NCBI GenBank assembly: GCA_964537875.1
Contig: CAZIDN010000012.1
Coordinates: 8,604-72,603 of the forward strand
Length of the DNA: 64,000 bases
Reading direction: 5' to 3'
Source: JAPKZH01 sp964537875
Lineage (GTDB): Bacteria; Acidobacteriota; Aminicenantia; Aminicenantales; UBA4085
Below are positions 23,633-32,748 of the stretch, piece after piece. The notes under the pieces were generated by a model. That model saw nothing but the letters and a program-made list of their open reading frames with translations, was not told the DNA's origin and did not search any database. Each line of letters opens with the position of its first letter. Position 1 is the stretch's first letter. Position numbers and translations under genes: made by a program.

Positions 23633-26600
23633 CTACGCTTTCAGCGACGCCAGACGTTTCTTGGCGTCCTCGACCTCGGGGCGGCCGGGATCGGCGTCTT
23701 TCCAGAGGTAGAGGAATTTCTGGTATTGGGCTTTGGCCTTCATGGCTTCTCCCGCTCTCTCATACAAAAGGCCCATACGGTAATGATAGAGGGGATGGAC
23801 AATAAAGGGCGAACCGCCTGAATCAGCCAATTTGAGCAGGCGTTCATATTCCGAGACAGCCTTGGCGATATCTCCCTTTTTGGCGAAAACCCTGGCCGCG
23901 AGGTCCATATAGTACGATGTATATTCCCGGAACGGCCAAACGTAGTATTGGTTCCAATAGGGAGATCCAGGTCCGCATGCCTTTTGGCTTACGGCAAGAG
24001 CTGCATCCAATTCCCCCTGAGCGAGCATAGCCTCGCCTTGGAGCAGGTCAGCCAGGGCCATTAAGAAACCCTTGTCCCAGCCCTTGATTTCCGGCAATAT
24101 TGTTTTCATTTCAGAAAGCTTAGCTTTAGCCACTCCTATCTGACCTTGTTCTGCAGCAAGCATACCCAACCGCCAGGCCAAATAGGCTTTATTAAAAGGG
24201 CCCCACGTCCGGACGCTCCCGACAAGAAGCTTGAGCTCGTTTTCGAAAGACGTCCGGCTGATTTCGAACTCGCCTTTGGCAAGATAAACGAGGCCTTTCC
24301 CCTCTAAAGCATTGGCTTTATATGTCCAATTTTCGGCTTCTTCCGCCATCCTATCGGCCAGAGTGAGATCGCTCAGGGCGTCCTTGAATCTTCCTCGCCA
24401 GTATTGAAAAAAGCCTCTCTGGCAATAAGCCTCGGACTTCAGCCCGGCCGAGGAAGCCCTGGAGACATACTCGTTGGCCCACCTCATGGATTCTTCGAAT
24501 TCTTCCTTCGTGGCATAAATCAGGATCAGGCTCAAAAAGGCGTCTTTGAAATCAGGCCGAATTTCGAGAGCTTCTTTGCTTTTGGCGATGGCCTTGTCAA
24601 ACTGACCCATGATCGCGTACATCGTTGCCTGGGCGTTCAGATTATAGGGATCGGGGGGAGCGACGGCATCATGCATTTTGATGTATTCCGCGGCTTTCTT
24701 GAAATCGCCCAGCCAGGAGCTGATATAGATGAGATGATTGATCGCATTCGCATCCTGCGGATCAAGCGCCAGCCATTTTTCAAATTGACCGGCTGCCCCG
24801 GGCAGATCCTCTCGATAAGTCCAGAGAAAGTCGCCCAGGTAATGAAAGGCCCATTTTTCGTCGGGATATTTCTGGACCAGCTCTTTGAGGAGCGCGTAAT
24901 GTTTGTCAGGATCTTGCTTGACAAATAAGGCGTAGCCGGCTTCAAGATAAAGCCTGTCTTTTTGGGATGTCTTGTTCGAAAAAGCCATTGCTTTTTCAAT
25001 AGTCTCATTCCTAGCTTTATCGTCACCCGTATTGTAGTTTGCCCAGGCCAGGTAGACGTAGGCCATGGCAAAGGTCGGGTCGATCTCCAAGGCTTTTTCC
25101 ATATGTTTCTTGGCATCGTCAAAGTAGATCAAGTTATAAGCTTTTTTTCCCTTGAGGAAATAATCGTAGGCCTGGAGAGATTGAGTCGTGATATCCTTGA
25201 TATTCAGTCGGGCCGCTTCGATCTTTTCCTTCTCGGCTCCCAGGCCGAGGGATATTTCTCTGCTCAGGGCATCGATCTGACTGTCGAGAATGCTGTTGGC
25301 GCCCGTCCCTTTGATATTGGCGCTTTTGAGGGGCCGCTTGGTCTCGGCGTCGAGGACTTTCACGTCTGTGCGGAAGACGTCCCCCGCCTTGGTGAAGCTG
25401 CCGATGGCAATCGCCTTGATCCCTTCTCGTTGGCAGAGCTCAAAGCCGAGGTCGCTATCAATGGTCCGGGCCGGCTTGACGCCCATTTGTTTGAGGATGT
25501 CCTGCATTCGTTCCCAAGTGGCGACATAAAACAACCCGGTGTTTTCCAAGTTCGTGATCAGAAGGTTGGGGATGGCCTCCTGCAAATAGTCATAGGCAGG
25601 GTCGCCGGTCTGGTTTTTAAAGCTGATCACGGCGATCGAGTTCTCGATTTTGGGCGCAGCGGGCGCCTTTTTATGAGGCAAGAATTTCCAGAGAATGACG
25701 GCCGCGGCGGCAAGCACGACGATGACAAATAGAGGGATGGCGAGTTTTTTCAGATTGAATTTAACGGTGATTTCCCGCGAAGTGAAAGGCTTTTTTTCTG
25801 CGACAATGCGCTCAGTTGACGGAAGGCCCTGCTCGATCTTCTCCAGGTCGGCTCGCAAATCTTCGGCCGTTTGATAGCGCTTCCCCTTGTCTTTTTCCAG
25901 GCAGCGCAAAATCACGCGGCTGAGGTCTTCAGGAATTTGCGAATTAAGCTTCCTTGGATCTGCCGGCGGCTCGTACTTGTGCTTATGGGCGATGCTGAGC
26001 GGCGTTTCTCCCTCGAACGGCACCCTCCCCACGAGCATTTCATAGAGAATAATTCCCAGCGAATAGATATCCGACCTTTGGTCGACATCCTTACCCTCGA
26101 CCTGCTCGGGGGACATGTACTCCGGCGTTCCAATCATTACTCCCGCGCCCGTGATTCTTTTTTCTTGGAGCGAGCGGGCGATTCCGAAATCCATGATCCG
26201 GGCGTTGCCCTCCTCGTCCACCATGATGTTCGAAGGCTTGAGATCCCGGTGGACGATGCCGAGATCATGCGCTGCGGACAAACCCTCCGAGATCTGCTCC
26301 GCGACGGACACGGCCTTCCCCGTCGGGAACTGGCCCATTCTCCGGATCAGACGCTTGAGGTCCTCGCCGGGCACAAACTCCATAGTCAGGTAGAGCGCCC
26401 CCTCCGCTTTCCCCAGGTCAAACATTCCGCAGACATTCTTATGCCTGATCTTGCGGGCCAGCTTTATCTCGTTAGAGAAGCGCTCGATGGTTTCGCTGTC
26501 GGCGGCGATCTCGGGCTTGAGCAGCTTTAGGGCGACCTTTTCCTTGATATCTGTGTCGAAGACCTTATAGACCCGCCCCATCCCCCCTTTTCCCAGCTCT

Positions 26601-26848
26601 TCGATGACCTGGTAGCGCCCCGCAAATGTCGCGCCCGTGGTAAGTTCCCGGACGGGCATCAAGAGGGTTTCTGTGGGCCACTTCGGGGACATGGGACCGA
26701 ATTCCGGAGATTTAGGTTCATGTCCCAGCGGAGGCTTTGGTGACGCGATATCATATCCCAGAATTGCCGGGAGCTGCGTCCCGCACTCTCCGCAGAATCG
26801 CTGCGTTTCAGGATTTTCCGCTTGGCACTTCGAGCATCTCATTGCCAC
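23633..26848 (-). CDS. Membrane Ser/Thr kinase with zinc ribbon, TolB-N-like domain and TPR tail
   Basis: 1071 aa from GTG at 26848 (GAGGA upstream; ATG at 26842 is an alternative). Zinc ribbon Cys5, Cys8, Cys19, Cys22. Kinase domain about 78-340 with GKGGMG, Lys108, HRDLKPSN (200-207) and DFG (220-222), all intact. A conserved linker TSREITVKF precedes the transmembrane helix 370-388, as in the 15823-17805 kinase (TAREITIKF). Beyond the membrane, residues 403-560 (IAVISFKNQTGDPAYDYL and following) resemble the nucleotide-cyclase/TolB-N-associated domain, then TPR repeats run to the C-terminus. Probably an envelope-sensing kinase. It precedes the arginase-like gene by 17 bp. Confidence 0.92.
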   Translation of the reverse strand: MAMRCSKCQAENPETQRFCGECGTQLPAILGYDIASPKPPLGHEPKSPEFGPMSPKWPTETLLMPVRELTTGATFAGRYQVIEELGKGGMGRVYKVFDTDIKEKVALKLLKPEIAADSETIERFSNEIKLARKIRHKNVCGMFDLGKAEGALYLTMEFVPGEDLKRLIRRMGQFPTGKAVSVAEQISEGLSAAHDLGIVHRDLKPSNIMVDEEGNARIMDFGIARSLQEKRITGAGVMIGTPEYMSPEQVEGKDVDQRSDIYSLGIILYEMLVGRVPFEGETPLSIAHKHKYEPPADPRKLNSQIPEDLSRVILRCLEKDKGKRYQTAEDLRADLEKIEQGLPSTERIVAEKKPFTSREITVKFNLKKLAIPLFVIVVLAAAAVILWKFLPHKKAPAAPKIENSIAVISFKNQTGDPAYDYLQEAIPNLLITNLENTGLFYVATWERMQDILKQMGVKPARTIDSDLGFELCQREGIKAIAIGSFTKAGDVFRTDVKVLDAETKRPLKSANIKGTGANSILDSQIDALSREISLGLGAEKEKIEAARLNIKDITTQSLQAYDYFLKGKKAYNLIYFDDAKKHMEKALEIDPTFAMAYVYLAWANYNTGDDKARNETIEKAMAFSNKTSQKDRLYLEAGYALFVKQDPDKHYALLKELVQKYPDEKWAFHYLGDFLWTYREDLPGAAGQFEKWLALDPQDANAINHLIYISSWLGDFKKAAEYIKMHDAVAPPDPYNLNAQATMYAIMGQFDKAIAKSKEALEIRPDFKDAFLSLILIYATKEEFEESMRWANEYVSRASSAGLKSEAYCQRGFFQYWRGRFKDALSDLTLADRMAEEAENWTYKANALEGKGLVYLAKGEFEISRTSFENELKLLVGSVRTWGPFNKAYLAWRLGMLAAEQGQIGVAKAKLSEMKTILPEIKGWDKGFLMALADLLQGEAMLAQGELDAALAVSQKACGPGSPYWNQYYVWPFREYTSYYMDLAARVFAKKGDIAKAVSEYERLLKLADSGGSPFIVHPLYHYRMGLLYERAGEAMKAKAQYQKFLYLWKDADPGRPEVEDAKKRLASLKA

Positions 26849-26874
26849 TTAATTCCTCTGCTTCTATTGACCAG

Positions 26875-26903
26875 AGAATATCAATTAAAGAGAAGAGAGT
26901 CAA
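26875..26903 (-). promoter_or_regulatory. Promoter of the TPR kinase gene
   Basis: On the minus strand TTGACT (26898-26903), 17-bp spacer and TATTCT (26875-26880), 27 bp before the GTG start. The -35 box lies within 5 bp of the border of the copied vapC fragment. Confidence 0.6.
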
Positions 26904-26907
26904 CTTT

Positions 26908-27101
26908 AGGCGACGATTGAAACGGCGGATGTTTTCGGGCTCATCATGGCCTCTCTCAGAAAGTCTGGGAAACCGATTCCGATCAATGATGTCTGGATCG
27001 CGGCGCACGGCCTGGAAACAGGCTCGATCCTGGTGACCTATGACGACCATTTCGCCGTGATCCCGGGGCTGCGGCTCTGGCCTGAAATCGGTCATTAGAA
27101 A
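26908..27101 (+). pseudogene. Duplicated 3' end of vapC (from 19101-19294)
   Basis: 194 bp matching the last 64 codons, stop codon and a few bases beyond of the vapC gene at 18890-19291, with four substitutions that I can count. No promoter, start codon or antitoxin accompanies it. It sits directly upstream of the kinase promoter, in the opposite orientation to the kinase. The rest of 27102-27205 shows nothing. Confidence 0.9.
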
Positions 27102-27205
27102 ATAGGATCGGCCCTATCTTCCTACTGCCGCGAAGATAAAATCAGGTATGGCTTCCTTGAATAATACCTGCCGGCCAGCGGCCGCTAGAAAACATCTCGA
27201 TTTGT

Positions 27206-28606
27206 CTAAAGCTTGAGGAACATCCATTTTTTCGTGTAGGGCACACTGCCCATCAGGACACCCTTTTTTTGGGTCACGAGGAGATTATCGCTCGGGTTAT
27301 AGCCGAAATCGTGGGCCGGATCGAACAGTCCGGGCTCGACGCTGAAGGTCATGCCTTCCTCAAGAACGGTCTGATCCCCTAGAGCGATATAAGGCGGCTG
27401 ATGGCCTTCCATGCCTTCCCCGTGGCCGACCCGCTGGTAGAGAAGCTTTTGGATCTCCGGCCCCTGTTTAACCTGGAACTCATGGACCTTGGCCGCAACA
27501 TCCATGCAGGGCACGCCCGCTTTTGATTCCCGCTCCTGGATGCGGACGGATTCCGTGACGACTTCCCAGACCTTCTCCCGATGGGCATCCCACGGAGCCA
27601 GCTGATAATACCGGTAGAGCTCTCCGCCGTAGCCGCCGATCGTCACGACGCCGGCGATCTGGAGCGAATCGCCTTTTTTGACCTTATTGTGGTGGAATTG
27701 GTTCGGATGGGGATAGGCCGTTCCGCGTCCCGTGCGGCAGCCGATGCTGACCCTGATGCCGACGGCGTTGTGCGGCCGGCCGTCGCGCTTGATGTCCTGC
27801 ATGATGAGATTGACCCCATACTCCTCCGCAGCCTTGGCGATCTCGAAGTCCGTGGCGTCCGTCCCTTTTTGGAGGATATAATCCCGGCCGAAGGCATGGA
27901 TCTTGCTGAAATAGTTCATGGCCCGCTGGATGAGAGCGATCTCTTCCGGCGTCTTGACCATTCGCATCTTGATGCAGACGGGGTTGATATCGACAACCTT
28001 GGCTTTGGGGAGGAAATTTGCCAGTTTTTTCATCTTGGACGGCGGGAATTCGGAGTCGAAACCGATTGTCTTTTCGGCGAATCCTTTTTTCTTGAATCCT
28101 TCGAGCAGCCACTCGAACAGATCCACAGTATTGCCTTTGGCGACTTTGCCCTGGTCCGGATAGCCGCCTTTGGCATGGGGAAAATCGTAGTAATAATCCA
28201 TCTCGGTCGACCACCAGGACTTCACCAGCTCATTGTCCAGGCCGGGCGTGTACCAGTAAATGGCGTCCTCTTTGACCGGAAAGACAACCCAGCAGGGCCG
28301 CTCGGTCTTGGTCATGAAATTACCCGTAAAATAGGTCATGTTCCAACTGTCTTCGAGGACAATCGCATCGACTCCTTTCGCCGCGACCATGTCTTTCAAC
28401 CGTTGGACCGTGCTCTTGTACCAGCTCAAGGGAAGACGGTCGACGCCGACCGGAGCCGGTACCGGATGATCGGGATCTTTGACAAGGAGTTTTTCGGAGT
28501 CTCCTTTGACGGGCGCCGAAGCCAGGGCCGATTTTTGGGAAGCCAGGCCGAGACCGGCCGCGCCCAAACCGATGTTTCTGATAAAACGGCGGCGAGATAA
28601 ATTCAT
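27206..28606 (-). CDS. Tat-exported M24-fold (aminopeptidase P/creatinase-like) protein
   Basis: 466 aa. The twin-arginine leader SRRRFIRNIGLGAAGLGL (4-21) predicts folded export. Pita-bread fold: an N-terminal creatinase domain (about 60-215), then the catalytic-like domain. His is kept in VGHGEGMEGHQPPY and Glu in FSVEPGLFD, but the paired Asp ligands are not recognisable (GVVTIGGYGGELYRYY) and the last Glu region reads NPSDNLLVT. Metal peptidase activity is therefore doubtful; a creatinase-like or lyase reaction is possible. A 47-bp scrap of a close relative is at 10169-10216. Confidence 0.85.
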   Translation of the reverse strand: MNLSRRRFIRNIGLGAAGLGLASQKSALASAPVKGDSEKLLVKDPDHPVPAPVGVDRLPLSWYKSTVQRLKDMVAAKGVDAIVLEDSWNMTYFTGNFMTKTERPCWVVFPVKEDAIYWYTPGLDNELVKSWWSTEMDYYYDFPHAKGGYPDQGKVAKGNTVDLFEWLLEGFKKKGFAEKTIGFDSEFPPSKMKKLANFLPKAKVVDINPVCIKMRMVKTPEEIALIQRAMNYFSKIHAFGRDYILQKGTDATDFEIAKAAEEYGVNLIMQDIKRDGRPHNAVGIRVSIGCRTGRGTAYPHPNQFHHNKVKKGDSLQIAGVVTIGGYGGELYRYYQLAPWDAHREKVWEVVTESVRIQERESKAGVPCMDVAAKVHEFQVKQGPEIQKLLYQRVGHGEGMEGHQPPYIALGDQTVLEEGMTFSVEPGLFDPAHDFGYNPSDNLLVTQKKGVLMGSVPYTKKWMFLKL

Positions 28607-28616
28607 TGTGTCCTCC

Positions 28617-30779
28617 TCAAAATAATGTTAGCTTGAATTCTTTTACGAGATTCGGCGTTCCCGCAAGCGAGGAAACTTCAGTTTTTAAGACATAATCCCC
28701 AGGAGCTATGTTTTCGAAATCAAGCTTAAAAGCTTCGCTCCAGACTTTCGAGCTTTTATTCCAGGACTCTCCGACCTTTGTTCCCTCAATCCTCTGGGAA
28801 AGGGCGTTCTTATCCCTAAGGTCGAATCGGACTTCGATGGGGCCGCCTTGAGGATAATAAACCTGGAAAAAGATAAAAACGTTTTCTCCCCTCGAAAAAC
28901 GGCCGGTTATCTTGGGAAATAATTTTATTTGTCGGCATTCCAAAGCCCCGTCTCTGTCATTCAGCAAAAATGAATCGCTTGTCTTGCTTTGATTTAGCGA
29001 TCCACTCCCCAAAACGCCGTTGATGAAAGCGGCTTCCTTATTCCCCTTTGAAAACGGCCGCGCAAAATTCGAACTCCACGTCCCGAGCTCTCCCGTTCCC
29101 GGGTCGAAAAGGGCAAAGACGACCGAATATTCGCCGTCTGTAAGCTCGATTCCGGGGCCGACGAAAAAGAACCTGAGATAATCCATCGATGACAGGCGCT
29201 CCCTAAATGAAGCATTGATGTCGAACGGGATGGCGACTTTGCCGGCAAGAACCCAGTTGGATCCTTCTGTTCCTTTAATCCAGAAGTGAAGCTCGTAGGC
29301 CTTCTTCCCATCCCCCGCGAATCGGTCGATAAAAAACTCTCGCGCCGGCAAGGCCAGGTTCATCCAGGGTTGATATTTTCCCGAATCCAAGGAAAAAGGA
29401 ATAAACTCTGCCCGATAAGGGAGTTTGTCTCGGAATAGTTCGGGGTTGTAAAAAGCCTTAGCCAGCTCAAGACGCTGAGCCTGTTCGGCCGAAGAATCGG
29501 AATATCCTTCTCTGAAGCGGATTCGGACATCGTTCCGGTCTTTAAGTCGGACTTCGATCTTATGGTATCCCTGATCTCCTTTGATCTTGGGGGGAGAGTA
29601 GCTCAGTTGGTAATAATAGCTCAAGTCGTTCCTGACAACCTGCCGGAAGCTCTCGATCTTATTTGCTCCCCTTAAGAGCGCGGCGCCCGTTTTTTCGGAC
29701 ATGGTTCTTAGATTTTGTATTTGTCGAGATTTCTCGTCGATTAAGGTTTTTTGCGAAGCAGCCGTCTCACGGTCAAAGTATTCTGCCGAAGAACCGGCAA
29801 ATATATTTTTGGAGAATGTACCCGGATCGAACGAATAGATGGAAATATTCCGGTCGTTGGCGACGCGGATAATCTCTTTTAAAACCTCATCCCCGGTCTG
29901 AAAGATCTTTCCCCCAAGGACTCCGAATGGATCGAAAAGGCCGATTCTCCCTCTGAGCGGAAATAGATTGTCTATTTTGAATGTGTCGAGATCGGGAAAG
30001 CCGCTGCTCACGAAAAGCAGGTTCTTCCTCCCCGGGAGGTTTTCAAGCATATGGAGAGAGGCCAAGATCCCGCCGATGGTTCTCGATAATTTGTCGGTCG
30101 CGCTGTTCATATGCTCCAGGGCTCGCATTTCGTAGATGGGCCCCAAGCTAACACCGCCGGCTGCGATTGACTTTAGATCGTCATTGGCGCTCCTCGCTGC
30201 AAAAAGGAGGTCGTTATAATCCAGATATTCTAAAAAGGAAGGAAAAGCGCCTCCAGAGGATTTTGCGGCGGCCGCCTTTATGAGAGCCTCTTGGTCCGTG
30301 AAGGGCTGGACGATCTTCAACCCTTTTTGATTATCCAGAAAAAGAACCATGACTTCCATGCCGCTCTTGGCCAGAGAGACGAGCTCGTCGGCAACCTCCT
30401 GCGCCGCCTTCTTGAATTCTCTGTCCCAGACATTGATTCCATCAAAGAGGACCGCCAGCCGCTTTTTCTGGGCAAGAATCGGAGGGCCCGGTTCTTTTTC
30501 CTGAACGAGCTTGAAATCCGATTTCCCCAAACTGATGAGATCACAGGAATTGACGGGAACTTTTATTCCGTCCTCAAAGATTTCGAAATCTGCTTTTTTT
30601 AATCCGTGAAAAAATTCTCCGTCTTTCGTGGCTATAACGTCCACCAAGATCAGACGGACTTTGACTTCATGTTTTTCTTGCGGCGGCAACCCCCTTTCGC
30701 TCTGTCGCTCTGCGGGCCAACTCGAAAGAGTCAGAATCGCCAGAGCGAATAGAATGAGCTTATTCAATGGAGTCTTCAT
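28617..30779 (-). CDS. Acidobacterial-type VWFA-related secreted protein
   Basis: 720 aa from the ATG at 30779 (AGGAGAAGAGG upstream); the frame extends 16 codons further. Signal peptide LNKLILFALAILTLSSWPA. Then a characteristic VKVRLILVDVIATKDGEFF / GLKKADFEIFEDG start, a VWFA-like domain (KRLAVLFDGINVWDREF) that lacks a clean MIDAS DxSxS, and IRFREGYSD, the hallmark of TIGR03436-like proteins. A C-terminal beta-sandwich follows. Function unknown, presumably extracellular binding. A 5'-truncated paralogue is at 38989-40240. Ten bp upstream of the M24 gene on the same strand. Confidence 0.87.
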   Translation of the reverse strand: MKTPLNKLILFALAILTLSSWPAERQSERGLPPQEKHEVKVRLILVDVIATKDGEFFHGLKKADFEIFEDGIKVPVNSCDLISLGKSDFKLVQEKEPGPPILAQKKRLAVLFDGINVWDREFKKAAQEVADELVSLAKSGMEVMVLFLDNQKGLKIVQPFTDQEALIKAAAAKSSGGAFPSFLEYLDYNDLLFAARSANDDLKSIAAGGVSLGPIYEMRALEHMNSATDKLSRTIGGILASLHMLENLPGRKNLLFVSSGFPDLDTFKIDNLFPLRGRIGLFDPFGVLGGKIFQTGDEVLKEIIRVANDRNISIYSFDPGTFSKNIFAGSSAEYFDRETAASQKTLIDEKSRQIQNLRTMSEKTGAALLRGANKIESFRQVVRNDLSYYYQLSYSPPKIKGDQGYHKIEVRLKDRNDVRIRFREGYSDSSAEQAQRLELAKAFYNPELFRDKLPYRAEFIPFSLDSGKYQPWMNLALPAREFFIDRFAGDGKKAYELHFWIKGTEGSNWVLAGKVAIPFDINASFRERLSSMDYLRFFFVGPGIELTDGEYSVVFALFDPGTGELGTWSSNFARPFSKGNKEAAFINGVLGSGSLNQSKTSDSFLLNDRDGALECRQIKLFPKITGRFSRGENVFIFFQVYYPQGGPIEVRFDLRDKNALSQRIEGTKVGESWNKSSKVWSEAFKLDFENIAPGDYVLKTEVSSLAGTPNLVKEFKLTLF

Positions 30780-31095
30780 CCTCTTCTCCTGCTGCTGAAG
30801 TTGTAAGGCATGCCTGCTCCCCCGCAAAAATTGTATCGCTTGCCCGATGCCGATGTCAAATTCTCCGGCTTAAAATAACATGTCCTGAAGCGGGACTCAA
30901 GATGCCGGCCGGCTGGCTAAAAGAAAAGGAGGTTTCGAGGCACCCGAAAATAAGATAGAATATCCGCCGGAGCCCGGACTCGTGACTCAGGATCGGAGCT
31001 TCGGCGGCAGGCCGCCTGCCTTATCATGCTTTCGGCGGTGGCCTGTCTCGACCGGCCGAGCGGCCAGGTTCGAATTTTGTGGGAAGGAGTTCGTC

Positions 31096-32439
31096 ATGAA
31101 GAAAGTCGTCGGCGTCTGTTTTTTGGCCTTTCTGCTGGCGTCGCTGGCCGCGTCGGCCTTTGCCGGCGCGCTGCCATTCGACACATCCGAGTATGCGGCG
31201 CGGCGGGCGCGGCTCATGGCCCAGATACCGGACGGTGTCGCCGTCATTTGGGGCTCGACGGCGGGGCCCCAAAACAACGAGTTCACCTATTTCTGCGGCG
31301 TGAAAGTGCCCAAAGCTATCCTGATCATCGATGGGGTGCGCAAGGAAAGCCTCCTTTTTTACACGACCGGCGAGAATTATCTCAAGGGAGAAGGCCTGAG
31401 CGCGGAGCTGGCCCGCAACCCCAAGGCGGCCACGGGCGTCGAGCGATACTATCCCGTCGAGCAGTTCTCCGCGATCCTGAGCAGGCTGGCGGCGCAGACG
31501 CACGTCATCTACACCCCCTTCAGGGCCGAGGCAGCATTCGCAGAAGCCGTGTCTCTCAACGAATGGGATGGCCGGCTGACCCGCGAGCTCCAGTTCGTCA
31601 AACTCCTCAAGGAGCGTTTCCCGCAGGGCGAGGTCCGGGACTGCAGCGATACGATCTGGGAGATCCGACGCATCAAAACTCCGGCCGAGATCGAGGTCCT
31701 GCGCAAGGCGGGACGGATCGGCGTCCAAGCCATGATCGAAGTCATGAAGGCGGCGCGGCCGGGTCAGTATGAATACGAGCTCAGCTCGCTTTTCGAGTAC
31801 GCCTGCAAGAGGGAGGGCTGCCGCAACCTCGCCTTCGACGTCATCATCAGCTCGGCCGAGAATCACCCCTATCTCCACTACGCCCAGCACAACCGCAAGC
31901 TGACCGACGGCGATTTCCTGGTATTCGATGCGGGGTCCGAGTTCCAGGATTATGACGTGGACATGACGATTTCTTTCCCCATCAGCGGGAAATTTTCCCC
32001 GCGCCAGCGCGAGATCTACGAAGCATGCAACGAGGTCAGCAAGGCTTGCTTATCTCTATACAAACCCGGCATCTCGGGCTACGAAATCGGAGAGAAGGTA
32101 AAGGAGACGCTCAAAAAGAAAGGATATGATTTGACCAAGGATGCCTTCACCCAGCTGAGATTCTTCAAGGAGGGCGGCCTGACTCATCATGTCGGACTCG
32201 CCACCCACGACGCCGGCGGACGGGATCTGAATTACGGTGCGCCGCTCAAACCCGGCCAGGTTTTTGCCAGCGATGTTTTTGCCGTCTTCGCCGCGGAGAA
32301 CCTCGGCGTCCGGGTTGAAAACACGATCCTGGTCACCGAGACGGGCTGTGAGAACTTAACCCCCGGCATTCCGCGCGAGATTTCGGAGATCGAGGCCCTG
32401 ATGAAAACTAAGGGGACTAGTCAGGCGGGGAAAAAATAG
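31096..32439 (+). CDS. Secreted M24 aminopeptidase P-like metallopeptidase
   Basis: 447 aa from the ATG at 31096 (AAGGAG upstream, immediate signal peptide FLAFLLASLAASAFAG); the frame is open 38 codons earlier. Aminopeptidase P N-terminal domain (about 25-165, including VAVIWGSTAGPQNNEFTYF), then the M24 domain. Ligands appear intact: Asp in FDAGSEFQDYDVDMTISF (two Asp), His in THHVGLATHDAGG, Glu in FAAENLGVRVENTILVT. It should release N-terminal residues before Pro, using two metal ions. Unlike the Tat-exported relative at 27206, this one looks catalytically complete. Divergent from the VWFA gene. Confidence 0.92.
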   Translation: MKKVVGVCFLAFLLASLAASAFAGALPFDTSEYAARRARLMAQIPDGVAVIWGSTAGPQNNEFTYFCGVKVPKAILIIDGVRKESLLFYTTGENYLKGEGLSAELARNPKAATGVERYYPVEQFSAILSRLAAQTHVIYTPFRAEAAFAEAVSLNEWDGRLTRELQFVKLLKERFPQGEVRDCSDTIWEIRRIKTPAEIEVLRKAGRIGVQAMIEVMKAARPGQYEYELSSLFEYACKREGCRNLAFDVIISSAENHPYLHYAQHNRKLTDGDFLVFDAGSEFQDYDVDMTISFPISGKFSPRQREIYEACNEVSKACLSLYKPGISGYEIGEKVKETLKKKGYDLTKDAFTQLRFFKEGGLTHHVGLATHDAGGRDLNYGAPLKPGQVFASDVFAVFAAENLGVRVENTILVTETGCENLTPGIPREISEIEALMKTKGTSQAGKK

Positions 32440-32567
32440 CACTCGGAAGTTACTCTCGAATTTCCCCGGCCGGCGTTTTCTCTTCTTATTAAACGGAAGC
32501 GGGATAAATTTATCGATCCTCTGGTCTGGTTCAATAATCCAAACGCAATTAAAAAGCGATGATTGTT

Positions 32568-32693
32568 GGGCGACGCTTAGGCCGTCCTAGAGCCCCCGTA
32601 GCGGAGGGGGGACCCGTCGGCTTTTTTGACGGGGGGAACCGACGGGACTGGTTCCCCGGGGCGCGGGGGCCACGGGCGGCCTAAGCGCCGCCC
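32568..32693. repeat. Foldback element with 20-bp terminal inverted repeats
   Basis: Left end GGGCGACGCTTAGGCCGTCC (32568-32587) pairs with the right end GGGCGGCCTAAGCGCCGCCC (32674-32693) at 18 of 20 positions. An inner hairpin CCCGTCGG (32613-32620) / CCGACGGG (32639-32646) flanks a T-run. The window's last 19 bases (63982-64000) repeat the left end, so this is a dispersed family. A smaller hairpin GATGTCAT/ATGACATC follows at 32701-32722. Confidence 0.8.
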
Positions 32694-32748
32694 AAGAGGC
32701 GATGTCATTTTATTATGACATCTCTATGAGCTGCCCTTCTCTGTTTCT

